Part shown: one piece after another, positions 11,247-21,601 of the stretch
Layout: each line of letters begins with the position of its first letter
Position numbering within the stretch: position 1 is the first letter of the stretch
Origin: Seiridium cupressi
Lineage: Eukaryota > Ascomycota > Sordariomycetes > Amphisphaeriales > Sporocadaceae
Length of the DNA: 64,000 nucleotides
Assembly (NCBI GenBank): GCA_036674765.1
Contig: JARVKI010000014.1
Coordinates: 434,001 to 498,000, forward strand
Direction of reading: 5' to 3'
Position numbers and translations under genes: made by a program
Notes under the pieces: generated by a model
Seen by the model: the letters and a program-made list of their open reading frames with translations, nothing else
The model's database searches: none
What the model was told of the DNA's origin: nothing

Positions 11247-13146
11247 CTCTACTGCTGAAGCCGCCCGACTGTCATCTGCTTTTGCTGCTATAGCTGGCGC
11301 AATGGCTGCTGCCCCTGGATGCGCTCGTAGGAATTGGTTGGTAGTAGATGTGGTGCGCGCCCGGCTGGCTGGCTTGTTGACTTTCTAGTGAGGATTTATT
11401 TACGCCAGCCAAGCTGGGTGTAGCTGGAAGATACCCGTCTCCGTTGAAAGCGAAGCGCCACTGCCAAAACTAACGAAAGGTAATGGCGAACGATTGATTA
11501 AGGACAAGCAGCTAGGCAAGTGTCCTGCAGCAGGAGAGAGACGCAGAGGGGAGGAAGAGAATGACTTGCAGTTGGTGACAATCAATCAAGAGCCCACAGG
11601 TACATGTATCGATATGGGATGTTCCCGGTGGCTGGTTGCGCTGGGGCTCGGATTGCTGCGAAGTGGGAGGCTGGAGGCTGGGTGCGGGCAGTGGAACATT
11701 GGACGCCTACGAAGCCCACTCAATCCCACTCGGGCAGGGATTACGGGCCCCTAACCTGATTCAGCCCGGTCCAGCTACAGGGGCCTTGTTTAGCGGGGAG
11801 CTGGGGACTGGCTGCCAATGGGACCGCTTTTCCAGGGGTTGTGCCTTTGGGCCTTGGAAGAGCTGGCTTGTTGGTGGACCTGCAGCTGTCGGGACTTTTT
11901 CCCTTCAAAACAAAGACACGGGGATCGAGGAATCGCACGGCATTTGTTGCTTGACAGAATCCTAGCCGCCTGGCAGGGTTCCGTGTTTTGCGTTTCGGGT
12001 CGAATCGATCGAAAGATTTCCCTTCTTCGTGTCCACCCTTCGTTTATTATCCTTCGCTTTTGCTCCATAGACCCTCCACTGGGCGCCTGACGCGTCCCTC
12101 CGAGGCGCAATGGCCCGAAGAGTGCATACTAAGTATCATGGCAATGACGTCCAATCGGCACTCTCTCCAGCAACAACCTTGATGCAAATTCCCCATCTGC
12201 GCAGCCTTCAGCTACATTGAAGATTGAAGATCGTGATTCCCAATCGAGGACCCCGCATTAGCGCCCATTCGTCTGCCAGCTCTTAATAATGTCTTTCGAC
12301 GTCGGGCTCCCTCATCCATGAATCCATCGTTGTATCGAAACCACAAACTTGCATGCCGCTAGGAGTGAGGCTTACACGCCGATCAGCTTGAGATTTCGAC
12401 ATTTTCGCGAGGGCCTCGTACTCGATGATTGCAGCCAAGCTCCCCACCACGTCAGCTCTTCTGGTACTCGGGACGTTAGGGCTGTTCCAATCCGCACGTC
12501 TCGAGGACTGAGACAAGGCAAACCCCACGGAAACATCCGAGAGCACGTGGCGGAAGTGTTCCATCAACGACGTCACATTTGCAACCGAGCGGTCTAATGT
12601 ATCACTTTATGGTGCACAGCAGAATCTCAATACAAGTACAGGTACAGGGAGCAAAACGATGGGCTCGGCAGCTTTAATTTTGTAGTACCTGAGCGCCGTT
12701 TATGCTGAGAATAACGAGGTTTCACTAGCCCTCCCTCCCCAATGTTGATGCCGATGCGCTATAAATTAGCGGAAAAGTTAAAACAGCTGTCATGAAGAGT
12801 TGCCGCTCCTTGTCATGGCAACTTAGCTTATTAGACACCATCTAGCGCAAATGTCTGAAGACTCATGGGTATGCGTCTCGGGTAACTTCGAATCACTTCT
12901 AATGAAGCAGAAATTATCGGATGATGCCTACCCTTTTGTATGACCATTTGCGAGGGAAGAAACAAAAGCAAAACTACTTGTTCTCACTCAATTGGTGTCT
13001 CTCGGCGCATTGTTTGGGAAATGATCAATTCTAACGTTGTAACAATAATAACCAGGCAATCCCACGCAACCCGTCCCAAAAACACCCAAGTCCTCATCTC
13101 ATAGTGTCCGCCCAAAGGCAATTCCAACCAGCACAGCTAGACCTTC
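11247..13146. other. Intergenic, 1.9 kb
   Basis: Promoter side of the C2-protein gene and downstream region of the cysteine-rich protein gene. Pyrimidine/purine-skewed stretches follow 11247, as expected of a 5' leader. No supported coding unit or RNA gene is seen. Confidence 0.5.
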
Positions 13147-13585
13147 TTAGATACAGAAACCAACGCCGAAAGTGTCGTCGCCCATGCAGCCCCAGTGGCA
13201 GTCATAGGCCTTGCAGTCGTCGTCCTCGTCGCAAGGGTAGTGTGAGCAGTCTCGAGCCTCCAGAACGTTGCGCTTGACACGGCTGACAGCAGCGGGACGG
13301 GTTTCGCGCTTGCTCTGCAGAGATTGCGTGACATTTGAGGGCAGCGTAACTTCGCCCAGCACGGTACCGTTGCCATCGACGGTTTGCAGGGTGCCGTTGG
13401 GAGTGAAGACGGCTCTTCCGTGGCCGGTGGGATCCCGAGGCAAGTCGGCCATGATGGATGAGATGTCGCGCTTTTTCTTTGGTTAGCATGGGCTTGTCCT
13501 TGGGCGAAGGAGACCACCAGCTTACAGTTGCAACTACTGTGCTTGCGGCCATGGCCAGGCAAACAGCGACGAAGGAAGTCTTCAT
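13147..13585 (-). CDS. Small secreted cysteine-rich protein with Kex2-type sites
   Basis: Two exons, 13585-13526 and 13470-13147, with an intron running from GTAAGC through GCTAACC to AAAAAG; 127 residues. The N terminus MKTSFVAVCLAMAASTVVAT is a clear signal peptide. The middle carries two Lys-Arg pairs (SKRE and VKRN), plausible Kex2 cleavage sites. The last 34 residues hold six cysteines spaced C-x4-C-x5-C-x4-C-x3-C-x12-C in an acidic context (DCSHYPCDEDDDCKAYDC). The design of signal, propeptide, dibasic site and compact six-Cys C-terminal module fits a processed secreted peptide such as an effector or antimicrobial-like knottin. I do not recognise a named family, and the function is unknown. 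A TATAAA-like box on the same strand at 13789-13794 lies about 205 bp upstream of the start. Confidence 0.85.
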
Positions 13586-14685
13586 ATTGGAAGGTGATGG
13601 GATGTGACGACAGGTGATTTTTGTGGAAATTTGTTGTGATTACAGACACAAGCAACGGCTCAGAGTCTTTCGCTGGATATGTTGTTGCTGGTAAGTTCGT
13701 TTCGAGGTAGGTCTGTGTTGAGTTGGTGTGAAGATGATGTTGATGCTGGTGTTGAGTCTGGTCGTCTACTTGGTAGATGGTCGGCACCTTTATACTTGAC
13801 ATTTCTGAGGACGACAACCTTTCTTGAAACGTCTTATTACTTACTGTGGTATAACTGGGGCTGTATCCTCTCTGCCTGTTCAAGACGTAGTATTGTAGAA
13901 TAAACATGATCGTGTGCAGAGCAATTTACCCACAATGTCAAGTGCATTGAAGCCACGCAGCAAGCTCCAGTCTCAAGATGATCCATAGTTAGTTGAGTAA
14001 GCTTCCGTAGATCTCTTACGGTGGGTATGACGGACCATTCTCTGCTACTAACTCGGGCATATCAGTGGGGTAGTGAGTTGTATATAGGTCTGCAAGAGGA
14101 ATAGTTATTTTAGTAAAGTCATGGTTGAAACCAGTCCACAAGAATTAAATTGACATGTGCACAGTCATAAAGCCCAAATTTGTCGTTGTCGAGAGATGGA
14201 ATACAAAATGATTACTTGATGCAATATCGCAATGTGGGCCAATAGTAAGAAAGGATGTTTCTATAATTGGGAATGTGGAGAATTGGGTAGTGGTAGGTTC
14301 GACTTCGCCCATCTGGACCCCACAAATAGGCCTGCCTCGCATGGCTACATGTATGCAGGTTGAGGTGCAGGCTCACGCGAGTTGATTGGAGAAGTATAAT
14401 CCCCACAGCGTCAGGGCTCACTCTTGCGCTTCAGGAAGGCCGTCTGCTCACAGGAATCTGCCTTTTTGTCACATATTCGTTAGATTATACTACAGACTCC
14501 GCATGGTTCGTCGAAGGCGTAACAAACATACATCCGGAAATTGCCGCTGTCGACTTTGCCTTCAAGTCATTACCTCAGTCAGTAGTGAATGAGTATCACA
14601 AAGCAGGTTGACGTGTAGGTAGTCTCCATAAATACTTAGTAAGAGCTATTGCTATGGTTTTCCGTGCTTCGTGTCTCTAAAGTGC
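13586..14685. other. Intergenic, 1.1 kb
   Basis: Promoter of the small secreted protein gene, then AT-richer sequence up to the 3' end of the S33 peptidase gene. A short open frame near 14360-14611 has no supporting features. Confidence 0.5.
13789..13794 (-). promoter_or_regulatory. Candidate TATA box of the cysteine-rich secreted gene
   Basis: TATAAA on the minus strand about 205 bp upstream of the ATG at 13585. Spacing fits a fungal core promoter with a leader of some 150 nt. Motif match only. Confidence 0.4.
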
Positions 14686-16545
14686 TTAGATAGTCAACCG
14701 GCTGTGCCGAATCAAACTCTCGGTCTCGTGAAAAAGATCAATCATCATCGATTGAGCCTCCTGCTCACAAGGGTTCCAGGGATCACAATCGGCTTGGCAC
14801 ACAATTCCGCTCTTCGGCACCGTGCCGTGTTCTAGATAGTCCTGAATAATCTTCTTCGTACACTTGCTCGGGGCTGCTATTGCGCAGTGACCCGTGCTCT
14901 CTTGGACGACGTAGGCAGCACCTGGATGTTTCGCCGCCATGTTGATCGCGTTGCGAAGGGGAGTCACGGGATCTAGTCTTGACGAAAGGAATAGAAGCGG
15001 CGCGGCGGGTTTGCCTTCAACGAGGGTCGAGTCATGCTTGGGCGTAGTGAAGGGACCCGTGAATCGCCATTTGGGCCGGATCGTCCACCCTGAGCATGCA
15101 AAGCGTATTGTGGTCCAGTAGGCGCCGAGCGTCGGGGACTGCGACTTTAATTCCTCCAGATATGATTTGAAGTAGGATAAGTCATGGTGAGTCTCATCCT
15201 CGCCATCTCCGCACTTGATGGCGTGGCTGGCATCCTTTTCCCCAATGGTTGCAATTGTCGAGCTGTTGGGCAAGGCGCAATTGTCATGCAATTGGGGTGT
15301 CCAGTTGCCAATATCCGCGAGTAGAAGAGTGTAGTTCGACTCAAGGGCACCACTAAGGAGATCTGCAAGGCGTTTGAATGTCTTCAGAGGCGAGTAGACG
15401 GGCACGGTGAAGGCGCTGGTGAGTTCGGTTCCGGTGATTAGGGTAATCTTATTGTTTTCGACGATGGAGATAGGCTCTTCGTTTGTCTGTGCGATGAAGG
15501 CGTCTACTCTCTGCTTGACATCTTGCCATTTGATATCAGAGGGTCTCTTCAATGAGCAAGCACTACCCGCCTCGAAACATGATTTGTAAAAATGGTCCAC
15601 AATCGCCTCAGTGTCTTGCAGGTTGGTCAACCATGTCTGCACTCCCGTTAGTTGACTTGGTCTGAATTGTAGATGCTTTAGGCAAGAGGAACTCACTCCC
15701 TTCATATAGTCGTCCGCGTCAGCGATTCCATCAATAATTAAACGTCCGACACGACCGGGGTACATTGAGGCGAAAGTGTTGCCGAGGATTGATCCATAAG
15801 AGAACCCCCAATATTGAATTCTGGGCACTTCATCTTTTCTCTTCTTGAGGTCCAGCATCTTCTCCGCGCCTTCCTCACTTGCGTACACAACCTGCGCTCC
15901 ATGGCCTCTTGCAACATGAATTTGGTCCAGCATCTCCACCATATCTCTGACCACACTCGGCGTGGTCAGATACGGCAAGATTGAGCCATTCTTCGCGCTC
16001 CCCTCACACAGTCGCCCAAGAGCCTGTGCTCTGGCCCATTGCCTCTTCAGCGCATAGTCACTGGAGTCCAGTGGGCCAATGGCCTTTGCCTCGATGTCGG
16101 CAAGATCACGCGCCGCAATATCGCCTTGGAAGCAGTCCGCCTTAGGGCTTGTGAAGCCAACACCACGAGGATCCCAGCTGAGGACCTCGTAGTTTTTGCT
16201 ACCGCCGGAAATGCCTTGCAGATTGTGGCCCTGCCTTAGAATAAAGCCGACGCCCGAACCACCAGGCCCGCCGGGGTTGGTGAATATCGTGCCCCCAAAG
16301 GTGGGGTCGTCTTCAGGGACCTTGGCCGGTAGCTTGGTGATGGCGAGCGCGACCGTGTGAGGGTTGGTCTCGTCTTGCCAATCCAGAGGTACAATCAGAC
16401 GGGCACATTGCAACTCTTCGTAGCATGGCGTGTACGTCAAGTTGTAACTAGGCGTGATCGTTTCCCAGTCGAAATCCTTGACGTCTACTGCTGCTGACAG
16501 GCTAAGCAGGCCTGGCAGCAGGGCGACTAGCACATTCGAACGCAT
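14686..16545 (-). CDS. Secreted serine aminopeptidase, alpha/beta hydrolase family S33 (tripeptidyl aminopeptidase-like)
   Basis: Extracellular peptidase predicted to remove short N-terminal peptides. A signal peptide (MRSNVLVALLPGLLSLSAA) is followed by an alpha/beta-hydrolase core. The oxyanion strand is TNPGGPGGSG (about residues 89-98), the nucleophile elbow GFSYGS with the catalytic Ser, the acid Asp in SSRLDPVTP and the His in STGHCAI. The C-terminal part is the TAP-like domain typical of this family. The whole gene is open from 16545 to 14686, but a canonical 60-bp intron lies inside at 15696-15637 (GTGAGT ... CTAAC ... GTGCAG). It is a multiple of three without a stop, so the spliced protein is about 599 aa and a retained form would have 20 extra residues. 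Splicing is favoured because the insert breaks the fold after DADDYMKG. Confidence 0.92.
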   Translation of the reverse strand: MRSNVLVALLPGLLSLSAAVDVKDFDWETITPSYNLTYTPCYEELQCARLIVPLDWQDETNPHTVALAITKLPAKVPEDDPTFGGTIFTNPGGPGGSGVGFILRQGHNLQGISGGSKNYEVLSWDPRGVGFTSPKADCFQGDIAARDLADIEAKAIGPLDSSDYALKRQWARAQALGRLCEGSAKNGSILPYLTTPSVVRDMVEMLDQIHVARGHGAQVVYASEEGAEKMLDLKKRKDEVPRIQYWGFSYGSILGNTFASMYPGRVGRLIIDGIADADDYMKGVSSSCLKHLQFRPSQLTGVQTWLTNLQDTEAIVDHFYKSCFEAGSACSLKRPSDIKWQDVKQRVDAFIAQTNEEPISIVENNKITLITGTELTSAFTVPVYSPLKTFKRLADLLSGALESNYTLLLADIGNWTPQLHDNCALPNSSTIATIGEKDASHAIKCGDGEDETHHDLSYFKSYLEELKSQSPTLGAYWTTIRFACSGWTIRPKWRFTGPFTTPKHDSTLVEGKPAAPLLFLSSRLDPVTPLRNAINMAAKHPGAAYVVQESTGHCAIAAPSKCTKKIIQDYLEHGTVPKSGIVCQADCDPWNPCEQEAQSMMIDLFHETESLIRHSRLTI

Positions 16546-17117
16546 TCCGATGAGCTCAGATATAAGTGAGCGGAAGGCTAATAATCAGCTGCTGGAGCCA
16601 TATATATGTAGGAAACAATCCGAGAATCGAGCCTGTAGACAAGATTGATGTGTAGCTCTCCGTGGTGTTTAAGGCACAGCCCGGAACCGTGTTGCCTATC
16701 GCTTCCAGGTCGATTCTATTCGAAAGAGGAAGGCGGGTAACCCTAGCCGGCGGCAAAAGCCATAGACCGGATTTACCAAGTGGAGAGCTACGCTACATAA
16801 TGTAGTGCCAAGGCTACATTGTAGCGATCTAAGACATACCCCGTGTATGATAACAGCCAATCATTGGTTGATTATTAAGGTCAATCTCAGTATATCATAT
16901 GGGTTAGAACTTTATCAATTATGTGCAAATTGCATCCACGGTTCGTGGTCGCTGACCTAGACTCCTATATACAAGTTGGGGGCATCGAGGGATTCTCGAA
17001 ACCCAAGCAATCCGCACAAGAAGGACTCAATCAATCGTGGCTAATCCAACACCAGAATGCAAACTCATCGTGTCATCGTAACCTCTTTTAAGAATCGTCA
17101 TCACGTTCGCCGCCAAC
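16546..17117. other. Intergenic
   Basis: Promoter of the S33 peptidase gene and 3' flank of the coiled-coil gene. A short repeat of GCTAC and its complement (GAGCTACGCTACATAATGTAG and AGGCTACATTGTAG) lies at about 16785-16825, giving CTACATAATGTAG/CTACATTGTAG palindromes. No gene is seen. Confidence 0.5.
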
Positions 17118-19313
17118 TCATTCTCCACGTCCCCTATAGTTGCCCATCTTCTCAATCGAAGACATGATGCCACTCCGCGCACCCATCATGCCGGGCCGAG
17201 GGAGACCCCCCTGAGGTCCACCACTCTTCGTGCGCTCGTGCATGACTCCGATCCGGCTCTCTGTGTGCGACTTCTTCAAGGAACCCGGTGCACGAAGCCC
17301 TGAAGTGGTTGGTCTGGAGATACTGCTGCGGAAGTTGTGCGACGGTTCGGGAGCCTTGGATACGCTGGGCGCACTGGGGCGGGCAGGGGGTTCGTCCTGC
17401 TGAACAAAGGTGTGCTGCATCGACATCATTTCCTCAGCAAGAGAGACAAGCTCGCCTTTCTCGACCCGTTCCTTCTCCAACAGCTGGATCAACTCCTTGT
17501 TGTCCTGCTTGACACTGTCGACAACGGCTCCCAACTTCTGAACCTCGGCATTCAACTCTGCAACATGAGCTGAGGCCTTCATTGCCTGTGCCCTTAGCTC
17601 CTGGTTCTCTGCGGCTTGGCCAGGGTCTAATCTAGTAATGGTTGTATCCCGGCCAAGCTTCAACTTCTCGTTCTCATCGCTAAGTTCGTCAAGCTTGACC
17701 TCTAGGCTTCGCACCTTCTTCTCCCAGCGGTTCTCGTAGCTCTTCTTTAGTGCTGTGACCTTGTTCTCGTGTTTAGTCTTGTACAGGGCGTGCAACTCGC
17801 GCGCGACTCTTTCGACAGCGATCTCGACCTCGCGGGATCCAGGGTTTTTGGCTTCCTTCTCGGGCGACTTGTTCTCCAAGCCTGCATCCGAACCAGTCCT
17901 GCCAGCGCGCATGCCCGCCATCTTAGATTCGGCTTCCTGAGCCATGATCTCGGCAGCCTCGCGACGCTTTTCGCTCTCTTCGAGCTTGGAATCGAGCTCC
18001 TGGCGCTCGCGCTGACCATGATGGATCTCTGCCTTCACCCTACGAAGGACACCTTCCATCTCCTGGCAACGCTTCTCCCATGACTCCTTGTCCTCCAACA
18101 GAGTTTCCTTGACGCACTTGAGTTCGCGAAGCTGCTCAGAAGTTTCACCGACGCGCTTCTCCGCATCTGTAACCGCAGTCTTCAGCGAGCTAACTTCTGC
18201 CTCCTTGCCAAGCAGGGAAGCCTTTAGGCTACTGATCTCGGAGAGAAATTGAGATTTTAGGGTCTCAACCTCACGAGCAGTGACAGTGGGAACGCTTCGA
18301 GGTGTGGGCAGAGGCGGAATATCAAAGTCCAGGAGATTTGCGTGTCGTTGTGGTGTAGCATTGGGTCGGTGGCCGGTTGTCTTGGCAGGTGAGAGTCGAG
18401 CTCGTCGTGAAGGTGAGGGCGGTCCATGTCTGGAGGTGCCTGAAAGCTGCTCCGTAAAGTCCATGAGGCTGGTAGTGTTCCCATCATCTTGTATCGCCGG
18501 GGGTTGAGATCTGCGAGACGGTGACAGGTCCGGACGGCCACGGGCGGAGGACGGTGTCATGCCCACGTTGGCGAATCGAGTAGGACTGTGTCCAATTTTT
18601 GCGAACATGGTCATATTGGGCACGGCAGAGAAGGTGCTGAAAGTGCTGACCATGGACGCATCGGGCCCGACGGATTCGTCGTCCGCGCCAACTTGATGAT
18701 CCACCGTCATGGCTGTGGCATTGGACAGGTCGTCATCATGCTCCAACATGGTAGATTCGTCCTCAAAGATTTGAATAGCCTTTTTCAAGCCCTCGTTTGC
18801 TCGTAGAGCATCCTCAAAGGTCATCTCTTGTTCGGTCACGATGTGCTTGTCAGGCGACTTTGCAGGGGACTTGGCAGGTGACTTTGGCAGCGACTTCTCA
18901 GGTGATGCGCTGCCGACAGGCTTGATAGGGAATCGCTTTTCTGGCGACAGGGGCTTCCGGGGGCTTTTTGGCACTGTGTCTTGTCTTGATGGCGACCGTG
19001 TCTCCGGCTCGATGTTTTCATCTCGCGGGCTGAGGATTTTCAATGGCGCGATCTCATTGCCGGACAGTATTCTAGAGTGTCGGATCTTGGATGGCGATAC
19101 GTTTTCTTTGGCGGGGCTATCGTCACTCTTCTGGTCTTGCACCTCAGAGACAAAAGGTGAGCTTTGTGCGGTACTGGAGTCTTGTGTCTCATTTGTCGGA
19201 TCGTTTGACGGGGCAAACAGGCTGTCAGCGTCTTGTTGTTCGATCGGTCGCGTAGTCGCAGGCGTTGCAATGTTGAGCATTGCGCTCGGCGTAGGTGATA
19301 GCGGTGAAGCCAT
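17118..19313 (-). CDS. Large coiled-coil protein with SP-rich N terminus (candidate spindle-pole or microtubule protein)
   Basis: Single exon, 731 residues from MASPLSPTPSAML; the frame stays open upstream to 19484, but this is the first ATG with a sensible context. Residues about 60-230 are Ser/Pro-rich with many SPxK/SPSK/SPEK sites (KSPAKSPAKSPDK), typical of CDK targets on microtubule or chromatin proteins. A conserved-looking acidic helix EDALRANEGLKKAIQIFED follows. Residues about 390-660 are continuous heptad-rich coiled coil, and the C terminus is basic, with RSSISRPTTSGLR and KKSHTESR. The layout resembles fungal TACC-like (Alp7/Mia1) or other spindle-pole coiled-coil proteins. That assignment is inference; no catalytic domain is present. 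Confidence 0.8.
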   Translation of the reverse strand: MASPLSPTPSAMLNIATPATTRPIEQQDADSLFAPSNDPTNETQDSSTAQSSPFVSEVQDQKSDDSPAKENVSPSKIRHSRILSGNEIAPLKILSPRDENIEPETRSPSRQDTVPKSPRKPLSPEKRFPIKPVGSASPEKSLPKSPAKSPAKSPDKHIVTEQEMTFEDALRANEGLKKAIQIFEDESTMLEHDDDLSNATAMTVDHQVGADDESVGPDASMVSTFSTFSAVPNMTMFAKIGHSPTRFANVGMTPSSARGRPDLSPSRRSQPPAIQDDGNTTSLMDFTEQLSGTSRHGPPSPSRRARLSPAKTTGHRPNATPQRHANLLDFDIPPLPTPRSVPTVTAREVETLKSQFLSEISSLKASLLGKEAEVSSLKTAVTDAEKRVGETSEQLRELKCVKETLLEDKESWEKRCQEMEGVLRRVKAEIHHGQRERQELDSKLEESEKRREAAEIMAQEAESKMAGMRAGRTGSDAGLENKSPEKEAKNPGSREVEIAVERVARELHALYKTKHENKVTALKKSYENRWEKKVRSLEVKLDELSDENEKLKLGRDTTITRLDPGQAAENQELRAQAMKASAHVAELNAEVQKLGAVVDSVKQDNKELIQLLEKERVEKGELVSLAEEMMSMQHTFVQQDEPPARPSAPSVSKAPEPSHNFRSSISRPTTSGLRAPGSLKKSHTESRIGVMHERTKSGGPQGGLPRPGMMGARSGIMSSIEKMGNYRGRGE

Positions 19314-20431
19314 TCTTGGGGGAGGATCTTTTAGAGCAAGAATCAAAAGATTATGGCTGCTCAATTGGAAATGCAGGTGCACTTCTTGGTGTAGATATTT
19401 AAGAGAAAGCTTTAAAAGCTTCAATCTCGAAGTCAAACAAGGCTTACTGTTTTGGTTGTTGCCAGGACAACAGCCACAAAGCACTGCCCGCTAACATTGG
19501 CGCCTCGCCCGCTGTCATTTAGTGGGGATATCATCAACTTGCTGGAGGTCTCTCGGCACTCCCGCAACCTGTGCGAACTCGAGAGCGATACTACGTCATC
19601 TGCATCCATATTGTGAATCAGTCGACTGGCTTATGCTATTATTGTACCTGCTCGAATATGCAGTACGAGCAGTTGTGTGAGGCGTTTCGGACTTTATCCC
19701 ACCCATGAGGAGAGCTGATTGCATACAGACTAAGTTCCTCTCAAACAGCCCACAGCAATATCAAGACACCTCCTTCCCTTTGGTTGAACAAACTTTTTCG
19801 ACGAGCCCTTGCAGATTGTTGCACCTGCGTCGTTCTCTGTTTGATCCCAAAGGATATCCTGTGTCAGTCCAGGCTTTCTGTAAGCGTCCAATCAAACTGA
19901 AGTGCCCTCTCCAGCTCTTGGCCTGGTGTCTCCCGGTAATGCCGTGCAGCATCCTTTGAATCTGCCCGGGTGGGATCTCAAAGTTTGTGCATGCTAAAAA
20001 TTACTGTTTTCAAAGAAAACTTGCTCGTGTAGCTAGAAGATAGGGACTAGCCACTTACATCTCTACTTCCCATCTCCCTTTCATCTTGTTATGTCTTCCT
20101 GTCAATCAACTCTACTGTTATACCCACCTGCCAATGCAGTGTGCTGCCGCCAAGTCTCTGAAACACAGGATGAACCGTGCGTGATTCACGGGTTAACGAT
20201 GATTTTGAGATTTCCCGGTTGTTACCGTTTGCAGCCTCGATGCAGGAATGCTGTGTGTTAGTCAGCTTCCTCACCATGGACAAAGAGGTCGATAACATTC
20301 AATTATAAAAGTACTGAGAAACTTCAACACCATTATCAGTATAAGATACACATCTCTCTCCGCAGCCAAATCCACATCACCTAGTTACACTTCCTATCAG
20401 ACCCCGAGGATGAGAGTGCGAGAAAGAAAAA
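19314..20431. other. Divergent intergenic region
   Basis: Shared upstream region between the coiled-coil gene (-) and the F-box gene (+). Short open frames on both strands lack support. Confidence 0.5.
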
Positions 20432-21157
20432 ATGGAAAATGCTGGCGAATCCGTCAGGGCAATTCATTTCCCCCTCGAGATCTGGGCGCACGTACTGAGG
20501 CACTTGGCGAATGCCAACGACTTCCCAGAGGTCTGGGCAGCATGTAGGAGGGTATCGCGCACTTTCAAGACGGCAGCAGAGATTGCGTTCGTAATTGAAG
20601 CTCTCCCAGAGGTCAACATTAACATATCACTGATGGGATGCGTTGGGCGCAATCAGGAAGGGGTCGCCTGCCTTCGATTCAAAGGGCTGTCTCAAAATGG
20701 ACAACGTGTTCACTATGGAAAGCCAGGCGACGACACTATTTTCCTTCAGGCGGAGATTTGCGCGGACAGACGACCCGGCCACATACACGACGATCGAGAC
20801 CACGGAAATCTACCTCTTTTGATGGAGTGGACGCAAAAGGTCTACATATCTGTCTGCCGTGGACCGGCAAGCTATTACTTTTGGTCAGATGACTACAAAC
20901 AGCTACTCCGTCATGTTTGGCTTGGGCCGAACACTGAACGATCTATGGAAATGATCGTCCACCACATAAACCATGAAGTGTCCTTTTTATGGAAGCCCAT
21001 GCTCAGGCTATTCCTCAGAGACACCCAAGACTGGTCAGCGGCCAAGGCCAAAGGATTCACACGGGAGGACTCTAGGAGCAGAGTGGACGGCTATGCTCTA
21101 AGCTCCGAAAGGGTCGGTGCGAATGAAAGGGACGACATCGTGCCTCTCCTAGAATAG
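20432..21157 (+). CDS. F-box-like protein
   Basis: Single-exon gene of 241 residues starting MENAGESVRAIHFPLEIWAHVLRHLANANDF. The segment IHFPLEIWAHVLRHL (residues 11-25), followed by VWAACRRVSRTFKTAAE, has the pattern of a fungal F-box: LPxEIWxxIL, then LRxVSRxF. Such proteins usually act as substrate adaptors of SCF ubiquitin ligases, or as orphan F-box proteins expanded in filamentous fungi. No C-terminal repeats (WD40, LRR) are visible; the rest is a unique domain with FYFWSDDY-like aromatic patches. Substrate unknown. It lies 445 bp upstream of, and on the same strand as, the acyltransferase-like gene; no functional link is evident. Confidence 0.7.
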   Translation: MENAGESVRAIHFPLEIWAHVLRHLANANDFPEVWAACRRVSRTFKTAAEIAFVIEALPEVNINISLMGCVGRNQEGVACLRFKGLSQNGQRVHYGKPGDDTIFLQAEICADRRPGHIHDDRDHGNLPLLMEWTQKVYISVCRGPASYYFWSDDYKQLLRHVWLGPNTERSMEMIVHHINHEVSFLWKPMLRLFLRDTQDWSAAKAKGFTREDSRSRVDGYALSSERVGANERDDIVPLLE

Positions 21158-21601
21158 ATAGACTCTAATGCGATTCCACTCACAAACTAGCTACGAGAAC
21201 CCGACAATAGAAAGACCTAGCAGGCGTTAATGTAAGTTAATATTGGAGTCCGGCCACGATATACAAGCACTTGTGGGTAGAGCTATACGCAATCTTTGAA
21301 ATTAAGTTTGCCTCTGCTGAGAACATCATTTTATTTTCCTCCTCTTACTTTATTGTTCCTTGTTACCTCTCAAGGCCCGCAGCTATTCAATCAGCCAATT
21401 ATGGCTTATCATGCAGTATGTCGTCAGATGAGAAATGGGCCCGTAGAAGTGCGGGGCTCGAGAGATGATGGCCTTGGTCCTCGGAAAGTCAAGATACGCT
21501 CGGAAAACCTCTACTGTAATTCTATGGATACGGACGTTAATGAAACCCGCCACCTCTTAAATCGACCACATACATATCGTTGCGCTCGAAAACCCGCAGA
21601 G
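21158..21601. other. Intergenic
   Basis: Spacer and promoter between the F-box gene and the acyltransferase-like gene, both on the plus strand. The in-frame open stretch before 21602 has no better start and is treated as leader. Confidence 0.5.

Noticed and set aside
13137..13907. A 256-codon minus-strand open frame overlapping the cysteine-rich secreted gene
   Set aside because: It is in another frame, lacks domains, and the spliced frame gives a signal peptide and ordered cysteines.
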